Positions 18,595-27,746 of a stretch of 64,000 nucleotides of DNA are shown here, in pieces. Below the pieces are notes generated by a model, which had not been told where the DNA came from, ran no database searches, and saw only the letters and a list, made by a program, of their open reading frames with translations. The translations under genes and the position numbers were made by a program. How positions within the stretch are numbered: position 1 is the first letter of the stretch; each line of letters begins with the position of its first letter. Location of the stretch: positions 71,587 through 135,586 of the forward strand of contig DASZEN010000007.1 of the NCBI GenBank assembly GCA_035940775.1, in the 5' to 3' direction. The stretch comes from DASQYE01 sp035940775 (GTDB lineage Bacteria; Acidobacteriota; Blastocatellia; Pyrinomonadales; Pyrinomonadaceae).

Positions 18595-19263
18595 TTATCT
18601 TGAGACGTACAGCTCCGGTAATTGCTTGCGAAGGTTTTCCACCTTGGGCAGATCGTTGACCACTATGTAAGGATCATCCGGGTGATGGATGGCGTAATCC
18701 TGATGGTAAGCCTCGGCTTCGTAGAAAGCATTGAGTGCGGCCACCTGTGTGACGACGGGCCGCCCGAAGACTCCGGCTCGATTTAGTTGATCGATATAAG
18801 CTTCGGCAATGCGCTTTTGCTCTTCGTTGGCGTAAAAGATGGCTGAGCGATACTGCGTGCCCCTGTCCGGGCCCTGCCGGTTAAGCTCCGTCGGGTCGTG
18901 CGCGACGGCAAAGAACACCTTGAGAAGCTGACCATACGAGACCTGTGAAGGATCATAGGTGACACGGACGGATTCGGCGTGCCCTGTTTCGCCCGCGCTG
19001 ACCACTTCGTAATGGGCCGTCTTTGCCGCGCCGCCCGAATACCCGCTCGTCACATTCCTGACTCCCCTGACGTGCTGGAACACCTCTTCGATACCCCAAA
19101 AGCAGCCTCCCGCAATAACGGCAGTTTGCTCGCCCCTGGCGGTTGCCAGCGGCGCGTCGACGATCGGATCGGGAAACGCAACCGCACGCGCAGTGGCCGC
19201 ATTACAGGCGACCATAATGCCAAGAAGAAAGAGGGCGAGAATCCGTATCGGAGACCGCGACAT
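18595..19263 (-). CDS. msrA: Peptide methionine sulfoxide reductase A, exported form
   Basis: 223 residues from the ATG at 19263 (MSRSPIRIL), chosen because AAGGTAAG lies just upstream and a signal peptide follows directly. The catalytic GGCFWGIEE contains the active cysteine. GYSGG, YDPSQVSYGQLL and DRGTQYRSAIFY are all family signatures. It reduces the S-form of methionine sulfoxide. The signal peptide suggests periplasmic repair. It is divergent from and next to msrB, which handles the R-form, so the two form a complete repair pair. Confidence 0.92.
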   Translation of the reverse strand: MSRSPIRILALFLLGIMVACNAATARAVAFPDPIVDAPLATARGEQTAVIAGGCFWGIEEVFQHVRGVRNVTSGYSGGAAKTAHYEVVSAGETGHAESVRVTYDPSQVSYGQLLKVFFAVAHDPTELNRQGPDRGTQYRSAIFYANEEQKRIAEAYIDQLNRAGVFGRPVVTQVAALNAFYEAEAYHQDYAIHHPDDPYIVVNDLPKVENLRKQLPELYVSR

Positions 19264-19444
19264 ATACTTACCTTCAGTGAAATTCACAGTCAATAGATTC
19301 GTGTTTCGCATCATCAGTTGTCCCCGTGTATAACCATCTTATGCGCCGACATAGTGTCTCTCTCCCTTCGGGTTGCGGGCAATCCGAAAAGGGAAGGCTG
19401 ATAGACGAGCCTTCGCACGCTCCCGCGCCAGCAGAGTGACCATG

Positions 19445-19450
19445 TATAAT
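19445..19450 (+). promoter_or_regulatory. Possible -10 box for msrB
   Basis: A perfect TATAAT sits 60 bases upstream of the msrB start, in the intergenic space between the divergent msr genes. No convincing -35 hexamer is seen at 17 bases. Confidence 0.35.
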
Positions 19451-19509
19451 ATTGATAGAGCGGCGAAAAGGCGAATTGTACGGCCCAAGACCGACGGGAA
19501 GGATGAAAT

Positions 19510-19902
19510 ATGACCGAGAAAATCAGTAAGACGGACGAAGAGTGGCGACGAGAGCTGACCCCCGAGCAATATTATGTGATGAGACAGAAGGGAACGGAAA
19601 GGGCTTTCACAGGCGCACTCTACGACAACCATGAAAAAGGGGTCTACGAGTGCGCCGCGTGCGGCAATGAGTTGTTCAGCTCAGAGACGAAGTTCGATTC
19701 CGGCACGGGTTGGCCGAGCTACTGGGAGCCGATCTCTAAAGAAAGCGTGCGCGAGGAGATAGACACGAGCCACGGGATGCGGCGGGTGGAGGTCTTGTGC
19801 AATCGGTGCGGCGCGCATCTCGGACACCTCTTCGACGACGGGCCGCAACCGACGGGCTTACGTTACTGCATGAACTCCGTGGCCCTCAAATTCGAGCGAT
19901 AA
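19510..19902 (+). CDS. msrB: Peptide methionine-(R)-S-oxide reductase B
   Basis: 130 residues, the usual length. Zinc-binding CAACG and CNRCG pairs, TGWPSYWEP, and the catalytic RYCMNSVAL motif are all present. No signal peptide, so it is cytoplasmic, in contrast to the exported msrA. ATG at 19510 with GAAGGATGA upstream. It is the last clear housekeeping gene before the cassette array. Confidence 0.93.
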   Translation: MTEKISKTDEEWRRELTPEQYYVMRQKGTERAFTGALYDNHEKGVYECAACGNELFSSETKFDSGTGWPSYWEPISKESVREEIDTSHGMRRVEVLCNRCGAHLGHLFDDGPQPTGLRYCMNSVALKFER

Positions 19903-20081
19903 TATAGCTCGGGCCCAACTTTCTGTAGACTTCGGTAAATGCGATCAGCAACTACTCTATGAAGATATAGAGGGACTCTGACGGGCAGGCGGCTCGAAGG
20001 GCCAAAACGAGCACCGGGCATTGCCCTTTCGCCTCTCATTCCCGGACAGGCATGGGCCGAGGCTCTGACAGAGATATTCGC

Positions 20082-20462
20082 ATGAACGCGAAGCGACGTT
20101 TCACGGACGATATTCTAGCCGCCATTCAGAGCGGTAAGATCCTTGGCATTCGGGCCGGTACGCAGCCGCACCGCTTCATAGGCATCTGGGCCGTGGTGGT
20201 GGAAGGCAGAGTCTTCGTGCGGTCATGGAGTCTGAGACCGCGCAGTTGGTATCGAACATTTCTGGAAGACCCATACGGCACTATCAATATTGAGGGCCGA
20301 GAGATCAGCGTCCGCGCGGTGCGCACCAGGAGCGAGCGGTTGAAGTCAGCTATTGACCGGGCCTATCTGGAGAAATACAGGACGCCCGGTTCTATCAAGT
20401 ATGCGCGAGACCTCGGAGGCGCGAAATCCAGAGCGACGACTACGGAACTCGTTCCGGTTTAG
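20082..20462 (+). CDS. DUF2255 family protein, probably the first plus-strand cassette
   Basis: 126 residues from the ATG at 20082 (MNAKRRFTDD); an upstream ATG at 20052 is less likely. The motifs FIGIWAVVVEGRVFVRSWS and WYRTFLEDPYGTI are characteristic of the DUF2255 family, small proteins with a pyridoxamine-oxidase-like split barrel and no known function. Its stop is about 80 bases before a plus-oriented attC, so it may be a cassette gene. No attC is seen upstream, so it could also be the chromosomal flank. Confidence 0.7.
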   Translation: MNAKRRFTDDILAAIQSGKILGIRAGTQPHRFIGIWAVVVEGRVFVRSWSLRPRSWYRTFLEDPYGTINIEGREISVRAVRTRSERLKSAIDRAYLEKYRTPGSIKYARDLGGAKSRATTTELVPV

Positions 20463-20543
20463 CGTAGGCCACGCGCGCGCACACTCTCTCTCGCGCAATT
20501 GTTCAGGCGCTTTTGAGTGTGTGCGACACAGAGCGCGCGCGCC

Positions 20544-20657
20544 AGCTAACGAGTCGTTCGAGCCGACCGCCCCGAGAGCGCACCTTTCATCATCTCTCCC
20601 TGTGATAATGTTGGTTGCCGCTTGCGCGCGCGGGGCGGATCAACCCGAGCGTTCGGC
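20544..20657 (+). repeat. attC site (plus orientation)
   Basis: Outer cores AGCTAAC and GTTCGGC. Arms GAGTCGTTCGAGCC and GGATCAACCCGAGC bracket an 8-bp CCGCCCCG/CGGGGCGG stem. The arm order is opposite to that of the main array. Confidence 0.7.
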
Positions 20658-20699
20658 CTCTATCGCTCGACCCGGAATTTCACTTTCGGTGAATCGTTT

Positions 20700-21095
20700 A
20701 TGCGATTAATACACTCTTTGCTGCTATCCTTCACCCTGGCTTGCAGCGGCTGCGTCTGTATGTTCGTCCCGTGTGATCGCAGGGTTCACGTATCGGGGCA
20801 TGTCTTTGACAGTCAGCACAAACCGATCGGCCATGCAAAGGTTGAGTTTTATGGATCCACGCAGGAGACGGATGAGCGTGGCTGTTTCTATTTCGGCGGA
20901 CTTTTGGCCGCTCCCGGCTTTAACGTGACGGTCTCCAAATCCGGCTATAAGCCATATCGTGAAGGCAAAGAGTTCGACTACTATGACATTGAGGTGACGC
21001 TCGCGCCGGACAATAGTAATCAGCAAAGCTCCGGCTCCTGGCGCAAGTTGAATGAGGAAGAATTGTCTAAATACAGGACTTGCTCGGGGAGTTAA
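20700..21095 (+). CDS. Lipoprotein with carboxypeptidase-regulatory-like domain
   Basis: 131 residues from the ATG at 20700, 43 bases after the preceding attC. The longer frame would run through the attC. The N-terminus is a lipoprotein signal (LLSFTLACSGC), so it is probably envelope-anchored. The rest is one beta-sandwich repeat of the carboxypeptidase-D regulatory type (VSGHVFDSQHKPIGHAKVEF, DERGCFYFGG, VTVSKSGYKPY). A plus-oriented attC follows 38 bases after its stop, so it is a cassette gene on the opposite strand to the main array. The function is likely binding or structural; the ligand is unknown. Confidence 0.7.
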   Translation: MRLIHSLLLSFTLACSGCVCMFVPCDRRVHVSGHVFDSQHKPIGHAKVEFYGSTQETDERGCFYFGGLLAAPGFNVTVSKSGYKPYREGKEFDYYDIEVTLAPDNSNQQSSGSWRKLNEEELSKYRTCSGS

Positions 21096-21132
21096 GAAAT
21101 CTCCTGAAGAGAGATGTCATCAAGGCACGGAC

Positions 21133-21244
21133 GCCTGACAACTCACTGAACCCGACCCCGCGATAGCATGGCTTTCATGGTCGATTCCCTCGCGGCGGAG
21201 GTCGAAGGCCATCTGCGTGGGTCGGGTTAATTCAATCGTCAGTC
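21133..21244 (+). repeat. attC site (plus orientation)
   Basis: Cores GCCTGAC and GTCAGTC. Arms AACTCACTGAACCCGACC and GGGTCGGGTTAATTCAATC, with the central CGATAGCATGGCTTTCAT shared with the minus-strand sites. This is the clearest plus-oriented copy. Confidence 0.85.
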
Positions 21245-21269
21245 GACTCACAGAAAGCAGATTTAAATT

Positions 21270-22055
21270 ATGAAACAGATGAAGCCAACAACGTATCGCA
21301 TTAGCGCCTGCTTACTTTTCACCCTGCTTTTACAGACTGCCGGTTTTTCATTCCATTCGCCACAAGATGGTCAAGCCACTGATCGAGCAGCACGTAAAAT
21401 CGATGAATATAAACATAAAGATCAACGAAGTGAGAGTGAACAGATGCACCTCTGGGCGGCGTTCGATGAGCTTGTAAAAGAGCCGGAGGATTCCCGCCTT
21501 TTTATAATCGCTTATGGCAATTTACCCGGGACGGCCAGAAGACATGCAAATCGCGCCAGGAATTATCTGCTTAACGCGCATGCCGTTAATCCTGCTCGCG
21601 TCGCAGCGGTGGATGGCGGTTATCGGGCGGAAACCTCCATAGAAATCTGGCTTGTTCCTAGCGGGGCACAAGAGCCTATGCCTAAGCCGAACGGTGGTTT
21701 TGAACAAAACAAAGATGCGGCATGGAAGTATGATGAATATTCGCTTGATGGCTGGTGGTTTTCAGGTAATTACGAACAGGAACCGGAACGTCTCGATGGG
21801 TTTGCGGCGGCTCTACAATCCAATCCTCAATCTAAAGGCTACATAGTCGTTTCCAGAGGGACGATGGAGTGCGAAACCTGTCTCAAACCTGGCACAGAAC
21901 TACGTTTTGCTAAAGGGGAAAGGGCATACTTGATTAAAACACGTCAAATTGCCCCTGCGAGAAGTACGATCATAAAGAGCGACAAAGCTGACGGCGGCAA
22001 AATAGAACTCTGGGTCGTCCCGAACGGCGCGAACTTTCCAAAAGTCAAAATATAG
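21270..22055 (+). CDS. Secreted protein with two related repeats (cassette)
   Basis: 261 residues with a signal peptide (ISACLLFTLLLQTAGFSFH). The mature protein has two similar halves, each ending in an extended segment: SIEIWLVPSGAQEPMP and KIELWVVPNGANFPKV. Each half has a preceding R-Y-L helix, so the protein is an internal duplication resembling a degenerate OmpA-like fold. The motif ELW-VP-GA-P is repeated; its function is unknown. It starts 26 bases after the attC on its left and ends 20 bases before the chimeric attC on its right. Confidence 0.6.
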   Translation: MKQMKPTTYRISACLLFTLLLQTAGFSFHSPQDGQATDRAARKIDEYKHKDQRSESEQMHLWAAFDELVKEPEDSRLFIIAYGNLPGTARRHANRARNYLLNAHAVNPARVAAVDGGYRAETSIEIWLVPSGAQEPMPKPNGGFEQNKDAAWKYDEYSLDGWWFSGNYEQEPERLDGFAAALQSNPQSKGYIVVSRGTMECETCLKPGTELRFAKGERAYLIKTRQIAPARSTIIKSDKADGGKIELWVVPNGANFPKVKI

Positions 22056-22075
22056 CCCAGGCGCGCGGCCGTCGC

Positions 22076-22212
22076 GCCTGACAACTCACTGAAACACCAC
22101 CGCTCAATAACAGTCCTGCCCCGAAGCCCTGTCAGCTAAAGCATCTGCGCTATCGGCAAGTTCTCGATAAAAGCCCTCGCTCTTTCCGGTCGGGTTCAAT
22201 GAGTTGTTGGAT
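22076..22212. repeat. Chimeric attC at the polarity switch
   Basis: The left end, GCCTGACAACTCACTGAA, is the R''-side arm of a plus-oriented attC. The right end, TTCAATGAGTTGTTGGAT, is the R''-side arm of a minus-oriented attC. The two ends are near-perfect reverse complements. Neither partner (R'-side) arm is present. It therefore looks like two half sites joined tail-to-tail. Confidence 0.7.
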
Positions 22213-22283
22213 TTGCACTGTGACATTCAACTCTCCATCGCGCGTGCCTCTTATGCCTTAGCTTTTGTAAGTAACCTGCGCCA

Positions 22284-23471
22284 TCATTCCTCATCCTCAA
22301 AGGGAGCCATTTGTTCTTCGGCTTCAGGCATCTCTTTATCCTGCTCTAAATCTGCTTGAGACACACCAACAAGGAACTCTTGAACAGGTATGGCATTCAG
22401 TTTTCCCTCCAGGTAATCACTGATCCTGCTATCGGGTAGTTTCTGAAGTTCATGCTTAATGCCAAGTCGCGCACCAAGTCTCTGTGCAAGCTCTCGCGGC
22501 CAATATTTCATGCTCATCTGGATAATTTCAGCACCGATGGCTTCCGCGGCTTTCTGAGTTTTCCCGGTCTTAGGCAATCTATCTACGATGATAAAGGTGA
22601 CGGAACTGCTTTTACCTCCGGCCATTTCTACTTCTCGCGCATAGCGAGACAGCTTATCCTTTGAAATTTCCGAGTTGCCCACGCCGATAAACCCAATGTC
22701 GAATCGTGCCAGCTTACCCCTTTGAACCAAAAGAGTGGCATCGCTTTCCCTCAAATCTGAGCTATCAGACAGCCAGAATACGCTGGCATCCTTTGTGTTC
22801 GTGGCAGGGTTTACTCTCTCAAAGCCAAGAATGGTGAGAAAAGAACCTAATATCAGCCTCTCAAACAATTTGCCGTATATGGATTTGTCAGAGCCACGGA
22901 TTGCGAGCGTTTGCGCCCCGATAGCAGTAGTAAGTCTGGTTATATCTTTCCAGTCAAGCTCTGCCTTCCGGCCTTCTGAATCCTCCATGAAGCCTAAAGT
23001 CATCTTTAGATGCCCCATATCTTCGCGGCACTTTTCGGCGGCCTCTTCAACAGCAGACTCGAAATCAGAGATATAATTCTCTAAAGCGTCCGCCTTGCTT
23101 CGGAGAACATTTTGGACGGATTTACCGGTGAGACCTATGAGCCACTGCGCAGGCCACACTACCGCTTTATCGGTCTTATTTGCACGCAGTTGCTCAACAG
23201 CAATGTCTGAAAGGGAATCTGTGAAATTCTCTATCCCCAGACACCCCCTGGCAAACAAAGTGACCATTGCCCCACTAATCTGCGCAACCCGCCGCCTTGT
23301 GAGCGGCTCTGTTTGCTGTCGAAGATTTTCGCCCATCATGACATGATGAATTACACGACGAGTCGCCTCAACGCCAATGCGTTCTATAAATTCCTTTCCG
23401 CCTCCTGTTAAAAGAAGACGACTGCTCTCCGGAAAGAGGTCACTAAGAGATGGTTCGTCTTTTTCAGGCAT
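22284..23471 (-). CDS. Probable type II restriction endonuclease (partner of the adjacent methyltransferase)
   Basis: 395 residues with no transmembrane segment. Its start overlaps the end of the methyltransferase gene by 8 bases, the usual tight coupling in a type II restriction-modification pair. The segment KLARFDIGFIGVG followed by VEMAGGKSSSVTFIIVD could be a PD-(D/E)xK-like nuclease core around residues 245-295, but I cannot prove the catalytic set by eye. The C-terminus is acidic. It may be related to CfrBI-type enzymes given the N4-type methylase partner; that is a guess. It is the first minus-strand cassette gene next to the polarity switch. Confidence 0.6.
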   Translation of the reverse strand: MPEKDEPSLSDLFPESSRLLLTGGGKEFIERIGVEATRRVIHHVMMGENLRQQTEPLTRRRVAQISGAMVTLFARGCLGIENFTDSLSDIAVEQLRANKTDKAVVWPAQWLIGLTGKSVQNVLRSKADALENYISDFESAVEEAAEKCREDMGHLKMTLGFMEDSEGRKAELDWKDITRLTTAIGAQTLAIRGSDKSIYGKLFERLILGSFLTILGFERVNPATNTKDASVFWLSDSSDLRESDATLLVQRGKLARFDIGFIGVGNSEISKDKLSRYAREVEMAGGKSSSVTFIIVDRLPKTGKTQKAAEAIGAEIIQMSMKYWPRELAQRLGARLGIKHELQKLPDSRISDYLEGKLNAIPVQEFLVGVSQADLEQDKEMPEAEEQMAPFEDEE

Positions 23472-24678
23472 CTAAATCCTGTTCAAGTAAAGAAGGTTGT
23501 TGCGGAGGCGGCGGAGGTGGACAGTTGATACAGAGAACATTGCGGCCCGCCTCACCAAGCCAGCAGGATACATCCCGGCGCATCAATTCCACATAGTCGG
23601 AATTGATTTCAAACAACACAAAACGCCTCTCCAAACCAGCCGCCGCAGCCCCCACCGTCCCCGATCCGGCAAACGGGTCTAATACTACGTCGCCTTTGAA
23701 GGAATAATATTTAATAACCTTTTGAGCGAGTTCTAAGGGAAAGGCTGCCGGATGTTGAGAATTAGTTCGCGGCTGGATCCGCCAAACGTTTGTACGCTCG
23801 TAATCATCGCCAACCTTTGACTCAGCTACGGTAGCTTTATCCGGATGATTACGAATGTGCCAATCAATTAATAAGTCCGTCCGCTTGCGGTAAACCAAAA
23901 CATATTCCGTCACCGGCACAGCTTTATATTGAAGAGGATTGCGGTCAGCGGCAAAGCGGCGTCCTCTTCCTGTCGCCCAACCCGCACCTTCCGGCTTTAC
24001 CCAAATTATGTCGTCAATGAAGTCGTAACCTTCTTCGATGAAAATGCGGTGAAGATCAAACGGCACAGCGATACGTTTCGATGATTGATTTCTGCTGGCA
24101 CGGCGAAGCAAAACCGGCGCGCAGTTAATAGCAAAAAAACGCCCTTCATTAAGGACTCTATGGACACGGTTAATGACTTGGCGCATCTTGAACAGGTATT
24201 GTTCGTATTCCTCATAATCACTATATTCGGGGCGAGCGTTAAAATATGGAGGTGAAGTGAAAACCAGATCGACCGAAGCGGCGGGCATTTCGTCAATTAA
24301 CTCTACACAATCTCCCAGACCAATGGTATTCCTAAGCGGCGAAAGAGGGTACGTAATATCCTGGCGCTTTTTGGTCAGTCGCGCTTCATCCTTTTTCAGA
24401 AGTCGCGCTTCCAGCATTTCAGGCTTGGTTGTCTTGTCAAAGATTATGGCCGTCGTGTAAGCGTCAATTACCACTTCTCCAATTTTTGAAGCGCCTGCTA
24501 AAGCACAGAGCGGTACGCGCCAGATGTGATAACGATCATCAACTTCCGGCAAGCCAAGAGAAAGAACATTCGCAAGCTCTATTTCAGACAGCCAGGATAG
24601 GGTTATCTCTTTAGCCTGGGCGACAGTAGTTACAAGATATTTTCTTTTTTCCGATACAAGCGGCTTGCTACGTGACAT
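23464..24678 (-). CDS. DNA methyltransferase, beta class (N4-cytosine or N6-adenine)
   Basis: 404 residues. Motif IV TSPPYFNARPEYSDY comes first (residue about 150) and motif I DPFAGSGTVGAAAAG near residue 355. This is the beta-class order, with the target-recognition region between them. S-PPY is most common in N4-cytosine enzymes. It should protect host sites from the overlapping nuclease gene. AGGAGG lies upstream but 17 bases from the ATG. The pair shares one cassette, with no attC between the two genes. Confidence 0.85.
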   Translation of the reverse strand: MSRSKPLVSEKRKYLVTTVAQAKEITLSWLSEIELANVLSLGLPEVDDRYHIWRVPLCALAGASKIGEVVIDAYTTAIIFDKTTKPEMLEARLLKKDEARLTKKRQDITYPLSPLRNTIGLGDCVELIDEMPAASVDLVFTSPPYFNARPEYSDYEEYEQYLFKMRQVINRVHRVLNEGRFFAINCAPVLLRRASRNQSSKRIAVPFDLHRIFIEEGYDFIDDIIWVKPEGAGWATGRGRRFAADRNPLQYKAVPVTEYVLVYRKRTDLLIDWHIRNHPDKATVAESKVGDDYERTNVWRIQPRTNSQHPAAFPLELAQKVIKYYSFKGDVVLDPFAGSGTVGAAAAGLERRFVLFEINSDYVELMRRDVSCWLGEAGRNVLCINCPPPPPPQQPSLLEQDLDA

Positions 24679-24788
24679 AAATTAGTCTTCTTGAACCTCC
24701 TATAAACAAATCTACGTTAACGGAAGTTATCTTAACATCATCTGCTGCGGAAGCTGGCAGCCGGTTAGCTTCAATCACACGACCGCAA

Positions 24789-24898
24789 ATATAACGTCGG
24801 AATTAACCCGCGCCGACGAACAGCGTTCAACCAAATCGCCGGAACACAACGATGAAAGAGATGCTATCGAGGCGTCCGCGTTCAATGAGTTGTTGGAT
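24789..24898 (-). repeat. attC site
   Basis: Cores ATATAAC and GTTGGAT; stem CCCGCGCC/GGCG-T-CCGCG. Serves the TPR cassette at 24943-26172. Confidence 0.88.
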
Positions 24899-24942
24899 GC
24901 GTGCGCTGTGACTCGCCCTCGGCCTTCCGGTGAGGTGATGCT

Positions 24943-26172
24943 CTATTTCCCGCCCCCGGTCAGGATATATTCGACAACATAGCGACGCAGTTTGTCGCGG
25001 CCCTGGCTGAGGTAAGACGGATAATCCTGGGCGATCTCCTCATCGGCTCGGGCCAACAAAATATATGCTTCGAGTAATCCTTCGTCATTCAGCTTTTTCA
25101 ATTTCGCCAGCGAAGGGCTGAGAGTCTTCACTTTCTTATCGCTGGTAGCAATCGTGAGAACGCTTCGCAAGGCGTCCGTCTCCTCGGCCAGGCTGTGGCG
25201 ATATGTTTTCGCCTGTGGATATGTTTTGACGAATTTCTCCTTTCGCCAGCTCGAACGGGTTACACCATAGGAAATCCATGCGAACGAGCCGTCGTCCTTA
25301 CCACCCATCAACGTGCTTGCGTCCAGATTGACTTTCGCATCGCCCTTCTCGTCAAAAGTAACATTGGTCGGGATGTCGATTTTCGGATGTGCCAGTCTGG
25401 TGTTCGTCGCCTGCGCCCATTGCGTCAAACCGGAGATGCTATAGTTATTGTAAGGCTCATTGATGTAGGCTTCGACGTAACGGTCACGCGCCTGATCATA
25501 TTTGCCCTGTTTCATCAAAGGCGTTGCCGAATAGCGGTATGCTGTTTCTCTGTTAGGATCAATCGCAATGGCCCTTTGATACCAGGTCTCGGCCTGCTGG
25601 AAATCGCCTCGCTGGGTATAAACGTCGCCTGAGAAAAGCGCGGCTTCGTATAACTTGGGATCAAGTTGTAAGGCTCTCTGGTAGTTTTTAAGCGCCTCTT
25701 CGAGCTTGCCTTGTGAGAAAAAAGCTTCGGCCTCAACCATCAATTTATTCGCTTCAGCGTGTTGTGAAAACGCCTTGCCTTCCGAACCGTCCGGCAGAAT
25801 ACTCTGAATAAGAGCATCCACCAATGGCTCATTATTGCCCAACTCTTTTGATTTGATGAAAGAGTTTCGAGCACGTACTCGTAAGGCTCTACGTGTCGCC
25901 TCGTCTTTCGTGACGTTCGACTGTGCAACTAAACCGAACCCAAGATAAAAGTGAGTCTCAGGATTGTCAGGCTCAGCCACCACGAGCTTTTCCAAAAGTG
26001 GTAAAGCTTCCAGGTATTTTTGCTGCTTGAGTAATGCGTTGACCTTTTGCTTCAACTCCTGGACGCTCTCCCCATCCTGAGCACGTAGCGGCGTCGACGC
26101 CCCGATCACCGACAGGCAAAGAAACAGGATCGCCAAACGAGCCGGGATTTTGAAAAAGTTATATTGAGACAT
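24943..26172 (-). CDS. Secreted TPR-repeat protein (cassette)
   Basis: 409 residues. Signal peptide ARLAILFLCLSVIGAS, mature start near AQDGES. The N-terminal half has at least four tetratricopeptide repeats (ALPLLEKLVVAEPDNPETHF, ALKNYQRALQLDPKLYEAAL, AETWYQRAIAIDPNRETAYR). The C-terminal half is a separate region of unknown fold (DGSFAWISYGVTRSSWRKE). It is probably periplasmic and protein-binding. Single-gene cassette: the stop is 45 bases from its attC. Confidence 0.75.
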   Translation of the reverse strand: MSQYNFFKIPARLAILFLCLSVIGASTPLRAQDGESVQELKQKVNALLKQQKYLEALPLLEKLVVAEPDNPETHFYLGFGLVAQSNVTKDEATRRALRVRARNSFIKSKELGNNEPLVDALIQSILPDGSEGKAFSQHAEANKLMVEAEAFFSQGKLEEALKNYQRALQLDPKLYEAALFSGDVYTQRGDFQQAETWYQRAIAIDPNRETAYRYSATPLMKQGKYDQARDRYVEAYINEPYNNYSISGLTQWAQATNTRLAHPKIDIPTNVTFDEKGDAKVNLDASTLMGGKDDGSFAWISYGVTRSSWRKEKFVKTYPQAKTYRHSLAEETDALRSVLTIATSDKKVKTLSPSLAKLKKLNDEGLLEAYILLARADEEIAQDYPSYLSQGRDKLRRYVVEYILTGGGK

Positions 26173-26212
26173 ATTCGCTCCTTAAAGGTTTGCGCTCCTC
26201 TGATACGGAAGC

Positions 26213-26323
26213 ATCCAACGCCCGGATTAACCCGCCCCGCGCGGGCAGCATTCAATTTACACCGGAAGGAAGAATGATGAAAGGCGCGCAATCGAGGCGT
26301 CTGGTTGGATGAGTTTGTTGGGT
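26213..26323 (-). repeat. attC site
   Basis: Cores ATCCAAC and GTTGGGT. The right arm is slightly expanded (GGTTGGATGAGTTTGTTGGG). Serves the hydrolase cassette at 26368-27429. Confidence 0.85.
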
Positions 26324-26367
26324 GCGGGCTGGGGGGAGCTTGTCCTTAGTTGCTAAGGCGGATTCAC

Positions 26368-27429
26368 TCATTTACTTATCTTCTGGTTATCTATCTCCGT
26401 CACTTTTTCCGCACCATCAGGCCACCTCCCGCCCAGAAAGGCTCGAAGGGCGTTGATGATGATTTCAGGATACTCTGCAAATGATTGGTGTGCAGCGTCT
26501 CGTATGGTCAACAGGCGCGCGTTTGGCAGCCTCAATGCCCACTCTCTGCCAGCACCGTATGGCGCATTTCGATCCTTGGTTCCGTGAACGGTCAGAACCG
26601 GCTGGGTGACTTTGGCTACCTTTTCCCATGAAACATTCAGCTTCTGCACGGACGCGAAATGATACTGAATATGTCTCTCAAAGTTAACGGGCCATTCGTT
26701 AGGCATCTCGCACCAGCCTTTACCCAACTTCCAGACGTTCGCAGGATTACCGACCAGGCCATAACGGTCAACTGCCCACTGCGCCTCACAAAACTCTTTC
26801 GGATTAGTTTTGGCATAACCTTGTTCTTCCAGCCTTCTAACCTTTTCTATCTCTGCCGGGTCGGCACCCGTACCCTCATCACCAGTGGTTAAATGAGCAG
26901 GGTATCGAGTTCCAAATTTGAGAGGGACGGGGCCGAACTGAACTATCTTTTCTACGAACTGCGGGTGCTCCATCGTGTACAAGACCACCATCATGCCCAG
27001 GTATGAATAACCGACCGCGACGAACTTCTTCACCCTGAAATGCTGCCGAACCTTCTCTAAATCTTTTATGTCGTCCTGGATGGTGATCCTTGAGCCGTCC
27101 GAGACCGCGCTTGAGCGACCACGATTACGCATGTCGTAGGAAATGACAGTGTAACGGTCTGCGAGCTGCTTTAAGTCATCAAATACGAATAGTCTTCCGG
27201 GGATGATGATCGTGCGTCCCCCCCTGCCTGCCCTCTGGTAGAACAAGCGAACCCCGTCATCGGTCGTGACATAGCCTTCTTCGACACGCACCGTTCTCGT
27301 ATTTCGGGCTTTTTGTTGTGACTCTTTGCCGTTGGTAATCAGTATGCGGCCATACGAAGTGGAGCTATGCATCAGCAGAAGAAGCAGGTACAGAGTTGAA
27401 ATATACAAACCCCGGCGCAATCTGAACAT
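26368..27429 (-). CDS. Secreted alpha/beta hydrolase (cassette)
   Basis: 353 residues with a signal peptide (LYISTLYLLLLLMHSSTS). Alpha/beta hydrolase fold: the nucleophile elbow GYSYLG carries the serine, the acid is probably Asp in VHGTKDRNAP, and the histidine is in IRDAAHQSF. The oxyanion region IIIPGRLFVFDDL lacks the usual HG pair. Substrate unknown; relatives include epoxide hydrolase and esterase-like enzymes. The C-terminal tail is charged. Single-gene cassette with its attC 45 bases downstream. Confidence 0.75.
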   Translation of the reverse strand: MFRLRRGLYISTLYLLLLLMHSSTSYGRILITNGKESQQKARNTRTVRVEEGYVTTDDGVRLFYQRAGRGGRTIIIPGRLFVFDDLKQLADRYTVISYDMRNRGRSSAVSDGSRITIQDDIKDLEKVRQHFRVKKFVAVGYSYLGMMVVLYTMEHPQFVEKIVQFGPVPLKFGTRYPAHLTTGDEGTGADPAEIEKVRRLEEQGYAKTNPKEFCEAQWAVDRYGLVGNPANVWKLGKGWCEMPNEWPVNFERHIQYHFASVQKLNVSWEKVAKVTQPVLTVHGTKDRNAPYGAGREWALRLPNARLLTIRDAAHQSFAEYPEIIINALRAFLGGRWPDGAEKVTEIDNQKISK

Positions 27430-27579
27430 GAAAATGCTCCTTTCAACTTCGGCTATAGGTCATAGAGCAGTCTAGCTTACAAGATGGCGAGCCTGAGAGG
27501 TTCTTCCACGCTGATTATTTTACGCTAAGGTAATAACTTTTACCTGTTTTTACAGGGTTGCCCTGCGAAGCCGGATAGC

Positions 27580-27682
27580 ACCTGAAGCTCGAATTAACAG
27601 GGCGCGCACACAACACCCGAATCATTCAAGTCGACGATGAAAGGCAAGCTAACTCGCGCTCCGGTTCAATGAGTTGTTAGGC
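27580..27682 (-). repeat. attC site with degenerate left core
   Basis: Right core GTTAGGC is intact; the left core reads ACCTGAA instead of RYYYAAC. The left arm GCTCGAATTAACAGG is recognisable. Serves the YD-repeat cassette. Confidence 0.75.
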
Positions 27683-27746
27683 TGCGCCCTCTGGATGGAG
27701 TACGGGGCCCAACAGATTTCTCCTGAGCCTGACATTTTTATCATTT

